Positions 33,666 to 35,152 of a stretch of DNA of 35,152 bases are shown piece by piece. Under the pieces are notes generated by a model. It was not told the origin of the DNA and made no database searches. It saw nothing but the letters and a program-made list of their open reading frames with translations. The position numbers were made by a program, and so were the translations under genes. The DNA lies in assembly GCF_000422285.1 (NCBI RefSeq), contig NZ_AULM01000038.1:1-35152 (forward strand), given 5' to 3'. How positions within the stretch are numbered: the first letter of the stretch is position 1; every line of letters starts with the position of its first letter. Origin of the DNA: Desulfatiglans anilini DSM 4660. Its GTDB lineage: Bacteria > Desulfobacterota > DSM-4660 > Desulfatiglandales > Desulfatiglandaceae.

Positions 33666-34403
33666 ATGCGAAGAGTGCTGACGTTCAATATTTTCCGTTA
33701 CAACCCGCAGGATCCCGCATCTAAACCTCACACGGACCTCTTCCGCTTGGAAGAAACCGACAGTATGACGCTGTTCATTGGGTTGACCCGTATCCGGGAG
33801 GAGCAGGATCCCTCTCTCCAGTTTGATTTTTGCTGCAGGGCGGGTATTTGCGGTTCTTGCGCCATGCTGATCAACGGCATGCCGGGCTTGGCATGCAAGA
33901 CTCTCACGAAGGACCTGCCCGAGAATATCACCCTCATGCCCCTACCGGTTTTCAAACTGATCGGGGATCTCTCCGTGGATACGGGCACATGGTTCAGGAG
34001 CATGAATGAACGAGTTGAATCATGGATTCACACCACAAAAGCGTTTGATCCGGGTGCCGAAGAAGAACGTATGGGTAACCACTTGGCCGAAGAAATTTAC
34101 GAGTTGGAACGCTGCGTCGAGTGCGGATGCTGTATTGCAGCTTGTGGCACGGCCAACATGAGGGGGGATTTCATGGGCGCCGTTGCATTGAACCGGATCG
34201 CACGTTTCATGCTCGATCCTAGGGATAATAGGGCGGACCGGGAATATTTTGACGTGATTGGAACAGACCAGGGCATCTTCGGGTGCATGGGGCTCCTGGG
34301 GTGTGAGGATGTGTGTCCCAAGAACCTGCCGTTGCAGGATCAACTCGGCATGCTCCGACGTAAAATGGGATGGACCGCGGTTAAACATTTGTTCCGCTTC
34401 TAA
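33666..34403 (+). CDS. sdhB: Succinate dehydrogenase/fumarate reductase iron-sulfur subunit
   Basis: A 245-residue protein with the [2Fe-2S] loop CCRAGICGSCAMLINGMPGLAC (residues 56-77), then CVECGCCIAAC near 149 and GCMGLLGCEDVCP near 205 for the [4Fe-4S] and [3Fe-4S] clusters. It carries electrons from SdhA to the hemes of SdhC. It is the last gene of the unit; about 260 bases without a recognisable gene follow before the next coding region. No clear terminator was seen. Confidence 0.96.
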   Translation: MRRVLTFNIFRYNPQDPASKPHTDLFRLEETDSMTLFIGLTRIREEQDPSLQFDFCCRAGICGSCAMLINGMPGLACKTLTKDLPENITLMPLPVFKLIGDLSVDTGTWFRSMNERVESWIHTTKAFDPGAEEERMGNHLAEEIYELERCVECGCCIAACGTANMRGDFMGAVALNRIARFMLDPRDNRADREYFDVIGTDQGIFGCMGLLGCEDVCPKNLPLQDQLGMLRRKMGWTAVKHLFRF

Positions 34404-34663
34404 GCTTATTCTGAGGTCAGACATTGGTAGGGTTACTGTTATGTCACGTACACGATTTCGGATGTTCGGTGGGAGTTTGGTCCTGTTTTTTCAAAGTTCC
34501 TCGGCGCTCTTTGCTCCGCAACCCATGTTTGAGCTGTGATGTTACGGAACACGATAAGTGTAATCAGCGAAACGGACAGATAAACAAGTAAATTTAGATC
34601 CTGCTATATTTGTTTAAATCTAGAAGAAGTAGCCTTTCTGGGGTTAATAACGGGAGAGATTCG

Positions 34664-35152
34664 ATGATCGAGATGCGTTTTCACGGCCGGGGCGGGCAGG
34701 GGGCGGTCACCTCGGCGGAGTTGCTGGCTCGGACGGCCATCCATCTCGGGCGGTATGCCCAGGCCTTCCCGAGCTTCGGCCCCGAACGAAGAGGCGCCCC
34801 GGTGGTGGCCTTTTGCCGGATCGATGACAGGCCGATTCGTTTACGGACCAATGTGAACCACCCCGATCTGGTCCTGGTGCTGGACCCGTCGATTCTTCGT
34901 CTGGTGGACGTCACTGCCGGGCTCAAAGAAGACGGGGTGATCGTGAGCAATACGCGCTTCACGGGCATGGAGATCCGGGTGGAGCTGGGCATCCTGCATG
35001 CGATCGCCACGGTCGATGCCACGCGGATCGCCCTCGAAGAACTGGGGGTTCCCATCACCAACACCACCATGCTGGGGGCTTTGTTGAAGGCCGATGAGAT
35101 CTTTCCGCCGGCGGAGCTGACCGAAGCCCTCAGGGCGCGCTTCGGCCGGGTG
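34664..35152 (+). CDS. 2-oxoacid:acceptor oxidoreductase, gamma subunit (truncated by window end)
   Basis: The first 163 residues of a PorC/VorC/KorC-type gamma subunit. RFHGRGGQGAVTSAELLA and GRYAQAFPSFGPERRGAPV are the family signature. The open frame runs to the last base of the window. ATG 34664 follows GGGAGAG. Composition is back at the GC-rich level (43 of 60 G+C in 34741-34800). It probably starts a pyruvate, 2-oxoglutarate or branched-chain 2-oxoacid:ferredoxin oxidoreductase operon; the other subunits would lie to the right, and the substrate cannot be chosen from gamma alone. Confidence 0.9.
   Translation, partial: MIEMRFHGRGGQGAVTSAELLARTAIHLGRYAQAFPSFGPERRGAPVVAFCRIDDRPIRLRTNVNHPDLVLVLDPSILRLVDVTAGLKEDGVIVSNTRFTGMEIRVELGILHAIATVDATRIALEELGVPITNTTMLGALLKADEIFPPAELTEALRARFGRV

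Overview
The window is a piece of a bacterial chromosome that most resembles an anaerobic, probably sulfate-reducing or syntrophic Desulfobacterota-type organism. This is inferred from the gene content: indolepyruvate:ferredoxin oxidoreductase, a TrpB2-type tryptophan synthase beta, a 2-oxoacid:acceptor oxidoreductase gamma subunit, biotin-dependent transcarboxylase subunits, and a di-heme Wolinella-type succinate/fumarate:quinone oxidoreductase. No rRNA, tRNA, CRISPR array or intact insertion sequence was seen, and the species cannot be named from the window.

Layout. (A) 1-10.9 kb is GC-rich and conventional. It holds a repeat-bearing leader, tex, a small unknown gene, a YidD-like gene overlapping a TPR/membrane gene, and then a leftward block: trpB2 - 4-Cys small protein - iorA - iorB - MobA-like nucleotidyltransferase. 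An AdoMet-decarboxylase-like gene follows, with its own promoter and a structured leader. (B) 10.9-28.9 kb is sharply AT-rich, with intergenic stretches of about 20% GC. It carries a rightward catabolic cluster: a divergent carboxyltransferase, a TetR regulator, two crotonases, two thiolases, an amidohydrolase-fold protein without its metal ligands, an acyl-CoA dehydrogenase, an SDR, a split MaoC hydratase pair, an alpha-methylacyl-CoA racemase-like CaiB protein, a 3-hydroxyacyl-CoA dehydrogenase, and transcarboxylase 12S and 5S subunits. (C) 28.9-34.4 kb holds sucC-sucD-sdhC-sdhA-sdhB, with GC content rising gene by gene back to the host level. (D) From 34.66 kb the GC-rich background resumes with a truncated 2-oxoacid oxidoreductase gamma gene.

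How it fits together (inference). Region B reads as a complete beta-oxidation set for a methyl-branched or bulky (possibly alicyclic) acyl-CoA: racemase for the alpha-methyl stereocentre, dehydrogenase, hydratases, dehydrogenases and thiolases. Products would be acetyl-CoA and propionyl-CoA. Propionyl-CoA would be carboxylated by the 12S/5S transcarboxylase at the expense of oxaloacetate, isomerised to succinyl-CoA by a mutase outside the window, then passed through SucCD and the quinone-linked SdhCAB to fumarate. Near-identical palindromes of the form ACGAACGTTCGT, next to the TetR gene and ahead of several transcription units, suggest one local regulator for the set. The substrate is not determined by the sequence.

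The parts most worth a second look are the metal-ligand-free amidohydrolase, the divergent carboxyltransferase, the split MaoC pair with one apparently non-catalytic subunit, the transcarboxylase without a biotin carrier in the window, and the TetR operator set.
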